Source: JAAZBI01 sp964461005 (GTDB taxonomy: Bacteria > Bacillota_I > Bacilli_A > RF39 > UBA660). Taken from it: 60,229 nucleotides of DNA. Below the pieces are notes generated by a model. The model worked only from the letters and a program-made list of their open reading frames with translations, made no database searches and was not told where the DNA came from. The position numbers were made by a program, and so were the translations under genes. Location of the stretch: contig CAYWQQ010000001.1 in assembly GCA_964461005.1 (NCBI GenBank), forward strand, positions 1-60,229, read 5' to 3'. Shown one piece after another: positions 25,106 to 33,035 of this stretch (position 1 is its first letter; every line of letters starts with the position of its first letter).

Positions 25106-25555
25106 CTATCTTCTCCCTGTCTTTTTAGTGTTTTTGTGATTAAGAAAAAATAAAGAAATAATACACAATGATATTCCTAGTAATTTTAAATTTGATATTT
25201 GCTCATTAAAAAACAAAAAACCAATAACAAATAAACCTAAAAAGAAAAATATAGAATATACTATATTTAATTTACTTATTTTCCATCCAACGTTATAAGA
25301 TATTATTAATCCATAGTCAGATAACATGGCAACTGCTCCAACTAAAAAACTATATATATTGATATCACTAATTATATGTTTAAAATTATAATTGCTTATT
25401 ATTAAATATGTTAGTAAAAATATACCTGCCTATAAATATGAAATGATTAGATATAAAAAATGATTTCCTCTTTCTGGAGCAAGTTCCGCAATTAAATCAT
25501 ACGCAACTCCACCTGTAACAACTAATAAAAATGATATGAATAACAAATTATCCAC
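25106..25555 (-). pseudogene. EamA-type transporter half interrupted by in-frame TAG
   Basis: Reading from GTG 25555 (or TTG 25546, after GGCGGTGG), the frame encodes hydrophobic helices (LLFISFLLVVTGGVAYDL, FLYLIISYL) and then meets TAG at 25430-25432. It resumes in the same frame as AGIFLLTYLIISNY and continues to 25106. Without the stop the protein would be about 149 aa with the same architecture as its downstream partner. One base change (CAG to TAG) explains it. The stretch after the stop retains an ATG (25327) that could start a 73-aa remnant. Sequencing error is the alternative. Confidence 0.65.
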
Positions 25556-25639
25556 CGCCAAACTATTATATCTTTCCTTTATTTTACTACTATTTTTTTA
25601 TAAAAACAAACAATTAAGTTTTATTTTTTCAACTTTACA

Positions 25640-25671
25640 TTTAAAAAGAAAAAGTCACAATAAAGTGACTT
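25640..25671 (-). terminator. Terminator of ssrA
   Basis: Minus-strand AAGTCAC-TTTATT-GTGACTT followed by TTTCTTTTT, ten bases beyond the tmRNA 3' end. Confidence 0.8.
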
Positions 25672-25680
25672 ATAATCAAT

Positions 25681-26022
25681 TGGTGGAGCTGAGGGGAATT
25701 GAACCCCTGTCCAAAAACATAAGATCAAAGACTTCTACAAGCTTAGTTAATTGTTTAAATTCATTAATAATTATAGCAATTAACAACCAATTATTAACTA
25801 GTTTAGTAATTTTCTCTATTTCTCCTAAACAAAGAAATAGTATAACTCACTTTAATGCGCTCTTAAATTTCCTCGTGAGTGAAGAAAAGGAAAGAGCTCG
25901 CCATTATTTTATTAAGCAGCGAATGCTAATTTATTATTTCCAGTTATTAAACTGATGGATTTAACGCATACCTACGACTTGCCATCTGAGCCTTACTATT
26001 TCTGTCGAAACCAAACAGCCCC
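25681..26022 (-). ncRNA. ssrA: tmRNA (SsrA)
   Basis: tmRNA rescues stalled ribosomes together with SmpB. The ends form the alanine-tRNA-like acceptor stem GGGGCTG/CAGCTCC, and the 3' CCA is encoded. The 5' part has TTTGGTTTCGACAG and the T-arm has GGACAGGGGTTCAATTCCCCT. The tag frame ends in codons for KLAFAA followed by TAATAA. By analogy with Bacillus tags that begin with Gly, the peptide is probably (A)GNNKLAFAA with GGA as the resume codon; the resume point is inferred. The length is 342 nt. The gene has its own promoter and terminator and lies about 460 bases downstream of smpB, with an opposite-strand gene between them. Confidence 0.95.
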
Positions 26023-26032
26023 ATGTCACTGA

Positions 26033-26061
26033 ATTATAGCATAAATTTAAAAAAGTGTAAA
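26033..26061 (-). promoter_or_regulatory. ssrA promoter
   Basis: Minus-strand TTTACA (26056-26061), 17-base spacer ending in TGC, TATAAT (26033-26038). Strong -10 with TG extension. Predicted start is a few bases before the mature 5' end. Confidence 0.75.
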
Positions 26062-26065
26062 TTCA

Positions 26066-26094
26066 TTGTCATAAATAGCATTTTCCTTTACAAT
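26066..26094 (+). promoter_or_regulatory. Promoter of the small plus-strand gene
   Basis: TTGTCA (26066-26071), 17-base spacer, TACAAT (26089-26094). Divergent from the ssrA promoter. The predicted start is at the ribosome binding site AGGTGAT, giving an extremely short 5' UTR. Confidence 0.55.
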
Positions 26095-26113
26095 ATAATT
26101 AGGTGATATAATT

Positions 26114-26464
26114 ATGAATAATAAGTTTTTATATTTAAATGCTGTAACTAGTCAAGAAGCTTTTTATATGATCGAATACAGTAATACTCTTCCTATTATT
26201 ATCATTGAAGATAATACTTTCAAATTAGAGAAAGATTATAGTAGCCTTTATGATATAAAAGAAATTAATAATCGTAAAATTTATTGTATAAATTATTTAA
26301 AAATTTTAGAAATTTTTATAGGAGTAGTTGTAAATAATGAACAAGTCATTGCTGAAAATATTGAAATAGTCAATAACGATTTAGAAATTGCTATTAGTAA
26401 TCAAAAAATATTATTAAGAAAAGAAATTATAAATACCTTAGAAAAAAATAAAATAAAAATTTAA
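26114..26464 (+). CDS. Hypothetical protein, 116 aa, not recognised
   Basis: I do not recognise this protein. It is accepted as real because it has a good promoter, AGGTGATATAATT directly before the ATG, a terminator at its end, and no better frame on either strand. It begins MNNKFLYLNAVTSQEAFYM and is rich in Ile, Asn and Glu. No membrane segment, signal peptide or cysteine cluster is evident, so a small cytosolic alpha/beta protein is likely. It is inserted between smpB and ssrA on the opposite strand. Confidence 0.7.
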   Translation: MNNKFLYLNAVTSQEAFYMIEYSNTLPIIIIEDNTFKLEKDYSSLYDIKEINNRKIYCINYLKILEIFIGVVVNNEQVIAENIEIVNNDLEIAISNQKILLRKEIINTLEKNKIKI

Positions 26465-26484
26465 AAAGAGCATAAGCTCTTTTA
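26463..26484. terminator. Bidirectional terminator between smpB and the 116-aa gene
   Basis: AAAAGAGC-ATAA-GCTCTTTT with A and T tracts on both sides, overlapping the smpB stop codon. Shared by convergent genes. Confidence 0.75.
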
Positions 26485-26925
26485 TTTTATTTGATATTTA
26501 GACTCTCTAGCAATATTCATTTTAATATCTTTTTCTTTTATAGTTTGTCTTTTATCATAATTCTTTTTACCTTTACCAATACCTAAAAGAATTTTAACTC
26601 TATTTTCTTTAAAGTATAATTTCAAAGGTACTAATGTATATCCTTCTCGATCTGTTTTCTCTTTTAATTTTAAGATTTGTTTTTTATGCAATAATAATTT
26701 TCTAGTTCTTGTTTCTTGATGATTTAAACGATCTCCTTCTTTATAAAAAGAAATGTGCATATTTAGCAAAAAAACTTCGTCTCTTTTAATAATCGCATAA
26801 CTATCTTTTAAATTTGCACTACCATTTCTAATCGCTTTTATCTCTGTACCTGTCAGAACTATTCCTGATTCATATGTTTCTTCGATAAAATAATCATAAT
26901 TAGCTTTTCTGTTTAATATTTCCAT
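26482..26925 (-). CDS. smpB: SsrA-binding protein SmpB
   Basis: SmpB binds the tRNA-like domain of tmRNA and delivers it to stalled ribosomes. The 147-aa product has NRKANYDYFIEETYESGIVLTG split near the N-terminus, KAIRNGSANLKDSYA, LLNMHISFYKEG, LLLHKKQILKL and the basic C-terminal GIGKGKKNYDKR. The start codon lies inside the 3' end of rnr (26-base overlap), so the two are coupled. Confidence 0.96.
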   Translation of the reverse strand: MEILNRKANYDYFIEETYESGIVLTGTEIKAIRNGSANLKDSYAIIKRDEVFLLNMHISFYKEGDRLNHQETRTRKLLLHKKQILKLKEKTDREGYTLVPLKLYFKENRVKILLGIGKGKKNYDKRQTIKEKDIKMNIARESKYQIK

Positions 26926-29047
26926 TTACATCGCCTCTTTTTACATTTGTTTTCGCCAAAACAAAATCAATTTCGCCACTTTCTTTTGATGCTCCAACTA
27001 ATGTAACATTTATTGTTTGACCTATTCTATACATTAAACCTGATCTTCTGGCTTTTAAATATTGCATTTCTTCATTTAATTCAAAATAGTCATTACCTAT
27101 TTCTCTCATGCGAATTAGTCCTTCAATTAAGTTGTCTAATTGTACCCAAATTCCTTCTTTTCCTACATTTGCAATCAGGCCAGTAAAATCTTCACCAATA
27201 AATTTTTCCATATATTCAGCTGATTTAATCTTTTCAACATCTCTTTCACAATTAACCGAATTAGCCTCAGTTAAAGAAGTATGATCTGCAATGTTTTGCA
27301 ATTCAGTTTTCAAATATTTTTTATTACTATCTTTTATATTTAAAGCAGCTTTTAAAGAACGATGAACCATTAAATCGGGATATCTTCTAATTGGAGATGT
27401 AAAATGAGCATAATCTGTTAAACCTAATCCAAAATGGCCAATATTATCCGTACTATAAATAGCTTTCTTCATAATAATTAAAGCTCTTTTGGATAAAACA
27501 GGGACATTTTCCGACTCAATTATGCTTAAGATATCTTGCATTCTTTGTGAAAGATTTGATCTATGACTACCCTTAATTCTAATACCTAAACTATTAAGTA
27601 ATTTTATAAAATCTTCTACTTTTTGATAGTCTGGTGCCCCGTGAATTCGATATATCAAAGGGAAATCATTTTGAGAAGCATATGTAGCAACTGCTTCATT
27701 AGCTGCTATCATAAAGTCTTCGATCAAATTTTCTCCTAACCCCATATTTCTCTTAGAAATATTGAGTGGTTTTCCTTCACTGTCAACTTGAATTTCCATT
27801 TCAGGATTATTAAAATCTAGATATCCTCTTTTTTCTTTGTTTTTTCTTAATTTTTCTGCTAATTCCTTCATCAACATTAATTCTTCTTTAAATTGTTCAT
27901 ATCCTTCAGGAACAATAGATTTTTCTAAATATTCATTAACTTTTGCATATGTCATTCTTTTTGACGATCTAATAACACTTTCGTGAATTTTATAATTCAA
28001 TATATTACCTTCATCATCAATTTCCATCATAACTGAAAAAGTTAAACGATCAACACCTTCATTTAATGAACAAATACCGTTTGATAATAAGTGAGGTAGC
28101 ATTGGAATAACACGATCTGTCAAATATACACTATTTCCTCTTAATAAAGCATCTTTATCTAAAGAAGAGCCTTCTTTAACATAATGACTAACATCAGCAA
28201 TATGAACTCCTAGTAAGTATGTGTTATCTTTAGTTTTTTCAATTTGAACAGCATCATCAAAATCCTTAGCTCCGTCTCCATCAATAGTGAAAACAGTTTG
28301 ACTGCGAAGATCAACGCGATCTTCTGTTTCCTTTTCTGACACTTTGTCAGGAATATCTTTTAAACTGTCTAAAGTTTCTTGACTAAATTCAATTGGAATA
28401 TTATTTGAATACACAATTGATAAAACGTCCATTCCTACATCGTCTTTATGCCCTATTACTTTTATTATTTGAGCTTTTACTTTTTTTTCTGAATCTTCTA
28501 CTCTCTTAACTTGTACTTTACTTCCTAAAACAATACCTTGTGATTCTTGTTCTAATAATGTATCACTATATCTTGAATTATCAAATTTGACATATAATAG
28601 CCCTTCTTTGCTAATCACTTCACCAACTAAGTTTTGACTATCTTTTTGAATAATTTGTCTTACATACCATTTTTTATAAAATCTTGTTTTTTCACGAACA
28701 AAAATATGATCTAATAAAACTAAATCATTATTCTCAGCTCCATTAAAATTTTCTCTTTCTATTCTAATGTCTTCTCTTTCTTTACCAAAAACATCCATTC
28801 CCATATCAACAAAACCAAAGTTACCACTTCTGTTAACTATTAATTTGCCACTAATTAAATTGGTTTTATCTACCATAATGACTTTATTTTTTTTAGTAAT
28901 AATTTCACCTTTATTTTCCAAATTGATTATTTCTTGATGAAATTGTTTTATTTCTTCGACTTCAGTTAATTTTAATTCGTTAATTAAATCAATCAAACTA
29001 ATTTTTCTGTTCATTTTTTTTAGTTTTTCTAATATTTTATCTTGCAT
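26900..29047 (-). CDS. rnr: Ribonuclease R
   Basis: Processive 3'-to-5' exoribonuclease that degrades structured RNA, including mRNA freed by trans-translation. The protein has an N-terminal winged helix, two cold-shock domains, an RNB domain with catalytic DGDGAKDFDDA and HIADVSHYV, and a C-terminal S1 domain (FTGLIANVGKEGIWVQLDNLIEG, centre shown). I chose ATG 29047 because AGGAGCG precedes it. About 715 aa, normal length, without a long lysine-rich tail. The secG-rnr-smpB-ssrA order is conserved in Bacilli. Confidence 0.95.
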   Translation of the reverse strand: MQDKILEKLKKMNRKISLIDLINELKLTEVEEIKQFHQEIINLENKGEIITKKNKVIMVDKTNLISGKLIVNRSGNFGFVDMGMDVFGKEREDIRIERENFNGAENNDLVLLDHIFVREKTRFYKKWYVRQIIQKDSQNLVGEVISKEGLLYVKFDNSRYSDTLLEQESQGIVLGSKVQVKRVEDSEKKVKAQIIKVIGHKDDVGMDVLSIVYSNNIPIEFSQETLDSLKDIPDKVSEKETEDRVDLRSQTVFTIDGDGAKDFDDAVQIEKTKDNTYLLGVHIADVSHYVKEGSSLDKDALLRGNSVYLTDRVIPMLPHLLSNGICSLNEGVDRLTFSVMMEIDDEGNILNYKIHESVIRSSKRMTYAKVNEYLEKSIVPEGYEQFKEELMLMKELAEKLRKNKEKRGYLDFNNPEMEIQVDSEGKPLNISKRNMGLGENLIEDFMIAANEAVATYASQNDFPLIYRIHGAPDYQKVEDFIKLLNSLGIRIKGSHRSNLSQRMQDILSIIESENVPVLSKRALIIMKKAIYSTDNIGHFGLGLTDYAHFTSPIRRYPDLMVHRSLKAALNIKDSNKKYLKTELQNIADHTSLTEANSVNCERDVEKIKSAEYMEKFIGEDFTGLIANVGKEGIWVQLDNLIEGLIRMREIGNDYFELNEEMQYLKARRSGLMYRIGQTINVTLVGASKESGEIDFVLAKTNVKRGDVNGNIKQKS

Positions 29048-29072
29048 TTTACACGCTCCTAACTTCATTATA

Positions 29073-29103
29073 AAATAAAAAAGACTTATTACAAAGTCTT
29101 TTT
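29073..29103 (-). terminator. Terminator after secG
   Basis: Minus-strand AAAAAGACTT-TGTAAT-AAGTCTTTTT followed by TATTTT. A TATAAT follows at 29067-29072 and may start rnr transcription. Confidence 0.7.
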
Positions 29104-29105
29104 AT

Positions 29106-29318
29106 TTAAAATGATAAAAATAGACATAAAAAGAAAAACAACATCCCAATTACCATTGTAAATCTACTTATAAATAATTCCCCACCACGTTCTTTACGAT
29201 TAGCAAAAAGATTAGAGTTTCCACCCAACATTGCTTGAGCAGTACCCTCTGCTTTTCCACTTTGTAATAAAACAATAGCAATCAAAATTACTGATACTAC
29301 CATTAATAAAATTTCCAT
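29106..29318 (-). CDS. secG: Preprotein translocase subunit SecG
   Basis: Small SecYEG subunit with two membrane helices. The product shows the family core ILLMVVSVILIAIVLLQSGK near the N-terminus, then the AEGTAQAMLGG loop, NLFANRKERGG and a second helix. I chose ATG 29318, nine bases after AGAGG; ATG 29324 is only three bases from it. An upstream extension of the frame has no support. It has its own promoter and a terminator on both sides. Confidence 0.92.
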   Translation of the reverse strand: MEILLMVVSVILIAIVLLQSGKAEGTAQAMLGGNSNLFANRKERGGELFISRFTMVIGMLFFFLCLFLSF

Positions 29319-29346
29319 ATTCATCTTCCTCTCAAGTGCTATAACT

Positions 29347-29375
29347 AATTTATCATATTTTAAAATATTTAGCAA
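29347..29375 (-). promoter_or_regulatory. secG promoter (candidate)
   Basis: Minus-strand TTGCTA (29370-29375), 17-base spacer, TAAATT (29347-29352). Moderate match. It starts directly after the rpoC terminator hairpin. Confidence 0.4.
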
Positions 29376-29376
29376 T

Positions 29377-29398
29377 AAAAGGGAGAAATCTCCCTTTT
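29377..29398 (-). terminator. Terminator after rpoC
   Basis: Minus-strand AAAAGGGAG-ATTT-CTCCCTTTT. Perfect 9-bp stem directly after the rpoC stop. The T run is short. Confidence 0.7.
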
Positions 29399-29399
29399 A

Positions 29400-32300
29400 T
29401 TATTCCATTAAAGATTCTTCAAGAACATCAAGAGGATCAGCGTCCATAAATTCTTTTTCTAGACTATAATCTACTTGAGAGTATTTTTTGGCTCCTGTTC
29501 CAGCTGGAATAAGTTTTCCAATAATAACGTTCTCTTTTAATCCTGTTAACTTATCAATTTTACCTTTCATAGCTGCATCTGTTAAAATTCTAGTTGTTTC
29601 TTGAAATGATGCTGCTGATAAGAATGAATCTGTTTCTAATGATGCTTTAGTAATTCCTAATAAAACAGGTCTTCCCGTTGCCGGATTCTTGTCTTCTAAA
29701 ATTACTTTTTTATTAGCTTCTGTGAATTCTTTTAATGAAATTGTCTTACCATTAATTAAATCTGTATCACCTGTATCAACAACTTTTATTCTAGATATCA
29801 TTCTACGAGCAATAACTTCAATATGTTTATCAGATATTTCAACACCTTGTGTTGAATATATTTTTTGAATTTCTTTAAGAATATATTCTTGAACTGTAAA
29901 TGGGTCTGTTACTGCTAATAATTCTTTTGGACTAATATTTCCTTCAGTAAGTCTATCTCCTGCAGTCACTGTAGCTCCTTCACTTACTCTTAATTTAATT
30001 CCGTAATTAGTTAAATGTTCTTTGGCTGTAATATCGTTTTCAATGATAACTTTATAACGCCCATTCGCATTTTCAATTTTAGCTACTGTTCCAGAAATTT
30101 CAGCAATTGTTGCTTTACCTTTTGGAATACGAGCTTCAAACAATTCTTGAACACGTGGTAAACCTAATGTAATATCTGCTCCACCAGCTACACCACCTGT
30201 ATGGAATGTTCTCATTGTTAATTGTGTTCCTGGTTCTCCAATTGATTGAGCAGCCATAATACCTACAGCTTCTCCAATTTCAATAAGATTACCAGTTGCT
30301 AAATTACGTCCATAACATTTTTGACAAACACCATTTGTTGTTTTACATGTTAAAATGTTTCTAATTTCAACTGCTTTAACACCTGCCTTTTCAATTTTTT
30401 CAGCAATGTTTTCAGTTATTAAAACATCTTTTTCAACGATAACTTCTTTAGTATTAGGATCAATAACCTTCTTATTTGTATATCTTCCTAAAATACGGTT
30501 ATATAATTTTTCTATTACATCTACTGTCCCTAATTTTTCATCTGTAAAATCACGAACCACAACACCTTGGCTTGTCTTACAATCATCTTCTCTAACAATA
30601 ATATCTTGAACAACATCAACTAATCTTCTTGTTAAGTATCCAGAGTCAGCAGTTTTTAAAGCTGTATCAGCTGAACCTTTTCTAGAAGCATGTCCTGATA
30701 AGAAAAATTCTGAAACTGTTAAACCATCTCTAAATGAAGATTTAACTGGTATTTCAACTTCTCCTCCACCTGGTTTAGCCATTAATCCACGCATACCTGC
30801 TAATTGAGTAAATTGACTAATACTACCACGAGCCTTAGAATTCATCATAATAAATACTGGGTTAGTATAATTATCTTTTATATATGTACTTAATTCTTCA
30901 GTTATTAGTTTTTTAGCTTTTGACCAAGTTTCAATAACATTAGCATATTTTTCTGTTTCCGTTATTAAACCTCTCTTATAATTTTTATTTATAAGTTCAA
31001 CAGCTGCTTGACTATCTTCTAATATTTGTGTTTTATTTTTACTTGTTACTATATCACTAATAGCAAAAGTAATTCCTGATTTAGTTGAATATTTAAATCC
31101 TAAATCTTTTAATTTATCCAACATTATTGATGTTTCTGTAGTTTTATATCTCTTAAAAATTTGTGCTATTATTTTTTCTAAATCTTTACTACCAAATGGT
31201 TTAGAATAAGGAACTTTTTCTAATTCTTTCTTAATATTTAATAAATTATCTAAGAAATAAATACTAGGAGTTATTCCTTCAATATTTGCTGTTGTAGCTT
31301 CATTTATATATTGAAAAGTATCTGGTAATATTTCATTAAATTTAATTTTTCCAACAGTTGTTATTAAATATTTATTTTTATATTCATCGATAAAAACTTT
31401 ATATTTGAAAGATTTAACTGGAAGAACTATTCTAGTGTGTAATTCAATATTACCTCTTTCATATTCCATTAAAGCTTCATTTGGATTAACAAAGATTCTT
31501 CCTTCATTCTCACTTGGTTTTTCAATAGTAATATAAAAATTACCTAATATCATATCTTGAGTTGGTGTAATAATTGGTTTCCCGTCTTTAGGATTCAAAA
31601 TATTATTTGCACCTAACATTAAAACTCTAGCTTCTGCTTTAGCTTCTTCTGACAATGGAACATGAACTGCCATTTGGTCTCCATCGAAGTCAGCATTAAA
31701 AGCTGTAGTTACTAATGGATGTAATCTAATAGCGCGACCACTTACTAATATAGGCTCAAATGCTTGAATACCTAGTCTATGTAATGTTGGTGCTCTATTT
31801 AATAATACTGGATGTTCTTTTATTACATCTTCAACTATATCCCAAACTTTTTCATTCTTATTTTCAATCATTTTTTTGGCAGATTTAATATTGTGAATAA
31901 TTTCTCTTTTTACTAATTCTCTAATAACATGTGGTTTAAATAATTCTAAAGCCATTTCTTTTGGAAGTCCACATTGATACATTTTAAGACTTGGACCAGC
32001 TACGATAACTGATCTACCTGAGTAATCAACACGTCTTCCAAGCAAATGTTGACGAAAACGGCCTTGTTTTCCTTTTAACATATTACTTAAAGATTTCAAA
32101 GGTCTATTGTTTGCTCCTGTTACATTTCTACCTCTTCTACCATTATCAAATAATGCATCTACAGCTTCTTGTAACATTCTCTTTTCATTACGAATAATAA
32201 TAGAAGGAGCGTTTAAATCAATTAATTTTTTTAAACGATTATTACGATTAATTACTCTTCTATATAAATCATTTAAATCACTTGTTGCAAATCTTCCACC

Positions 32301-33035
32301 ATCCAATTGAATCATCGGCCTTAATTCCGGTGGTAAAACTGGAATTGCATCCATAACTATCCATTCTGGCTTGTTTCCTGATTGATAGAAAGAATCTAAT
32401 ACTTCTAATCTTTTTAATAATCTTATTTTCTTTTGACCTTGAGCTTCTACTAAATCACTATTAATATCTTCAATTTCTTTTTTCAAATCTAATTCTTTTA
32501 ATAATTTTTTAATAGCTTCTGCTCCCATGCCAACTTGAAAACCTTCACCATATTTTTCATAATATGCATTATATTCACGATCTGATAAAGTTTGTTTCTT
32601 TTGCAAAGGAGTTATTCCAGCATCAATAACTACGTAAGATACAAAGTATAATACTTCTTCTAAATCTCTTGGTGACATATCTAATAACATACCCATTCTT
32701 GATGGAGTACCCTTAAAAAACCAAATATGGGAAACTGGAGTAGCTAATTCAATATGTCCCATTCTTTCTCTTCTTACTTTAGCTTTTGTTACTTCAACGC
32801 CACATTTATCACAAATAATTCCTTTATATCTAATTTTTTTATATTTTCCACAAGAACATTCGTAATCTTTGCTTGGCCCAAATATTTTTTCACAGAAAAG
32901 ACCATCTCTTTCTGGCTTTAACGTACGATAGTTAATAGTCTCAGGCTTTTTGATTTCTCCATGTGACCATTCTCTAATCTTTTCAGGTGAGGCAATTGCG
33001 ATTTTTATAGCATTTAATTTATCTACATCAATCAT
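29400..33035 (-). CDS. rpoC: RNA polymerase beta' subunit
   Basis: Catalytic subunit of RNA polymerase, 1211 aa. Visible are the N-terminal zinc ribbon (CSCGKYKKIRYKG then ICDKCGVEV), the clamp region, the active-site metal motif NADFDGDQMAVHVP, the bridge-helix and trigger-loop block (GLMAKPGGGEV, AAQSIGEPGTQLTMRTFHTGG) and the second zinc site (CKTTNGVCQKCYG). Length matches Firmicutes beta' without large insertions. rpoB stop and rpoC start share a TAATG junction. Confidence 0.98.
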   Translation of the reverse strand: MIDVDKLNAIKIAIASPEKIREWSHGEIKKPETINYRTLKPERDGLFCEKIFGPSKDYECSCGKYKKIRYKGIICDKCGVEVTKAKVRRERMGHIELATPVSHIWFFKGTPSRMGMLLDMSPRDLEEVLYFVSYVVIDAGITPLQKKQTLSDREYNAYYEKYGEGFQVGMGAEAIKKLLKELDLKKEIEDINSDLVEAQGQKKIRLLKRLEVLDSFYQSGNKPEWIVMDAIPVLPPELRPMIQLDGGRFATSDLNDLYRRVINRNNRLKKLIDLNAPSIIIRNEKRMLQEAVDALFDNGRRGRNVTGANNRPLKSLSNMLKGKQGRFRQHLLGRRVDYSGRSVIVAGPSLKMYQCGLPKEMALELFKPHVIRELVKREIIHNIKSAKKMIENKNEKVWDIVEDVIKEHPVLLNRAPTLHRLGIQAFEPILVSGRAIRLHPLVTTAFNADFDGDQMAVHVPLSEEAKAEARVLMLGANNILNPKDGKPIITPTQDMILGNFYITIEKPSENEGRIFVNPNEALMEYERGNIELHTRIVLPVKSFKYKVFIDEYKNKYLITTVGKIKFNEILPDTFQYINEATTANIEGITPSIYFLDNLLNIKKELEKVPYSKPFGSKDLEKIIAQIFKRYKTTETSIMLDKLKDLGFKYSTKSGITFAISDIVTSKNKTQILEDSQAAVELINKNYKRGLITETEKYANVIETWSKAKKLITEELSTYIKDNYTNPVFIMMNSKARGSISQFTQLAGMRGLMAKPGGGEVEIPVKSSFRDGLTVSEFFLSGHASRKGSADTALKTADSGYLTRRLVDVVQDIIVREDDCKTSQGVVVRDFTDEKLGTVDVIEKLYNRILGRYTNKKVIDPNTKEVIVEKDVLITENIAEKIEKAGVKAVEIRNILTCKTTNGVCQKCYGRNLATGNLIEIGEAVGIMAAQSIGEPGTQLTMRTFHTGGVAGGADITLGLPRVQELFEARIPKGKATIAEISGTVAKIENANGRYKVIIENDITAKEHLTNYGIKLRVSEGATVTAGDRLTEGNISPKELLAVTDPFTVQEYILKEIQKIYSTQGVEISDKHIEVIARRMISRIKVVDTGDTDLINGKTISLKEFTEANKKVILEDKNPATGRPVLLGITKASLETDSFLSAASFQETTRILTDAAMKGKIDKLTGLKENVIIGKLIPAGTGAKKYSQVDYSLEKEFMDADPLDVLEESLME

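Noticed and set aside
25544..25553. TTATCCACC, similar to a DnaA box
   Set aside because: Single near-match without a cluster, AT-rich unwinding region or dnaA/dnaN genes; no oriC in the window.
25536..25955. 139-codon plus-strand reading frame
   Set aside because: It lies over the tmRNA gene and its terminator; the RNA fold and conserved ends explain the sequence.
30355..32310. Plus-strand reading frames inside rpoC and similar ones inside rpoB, gyrA, gyrB and dnaX
   Set aside because: All are antisense to strongly conserved genes, lack ribosome binding sites and show no recognisable proteins.
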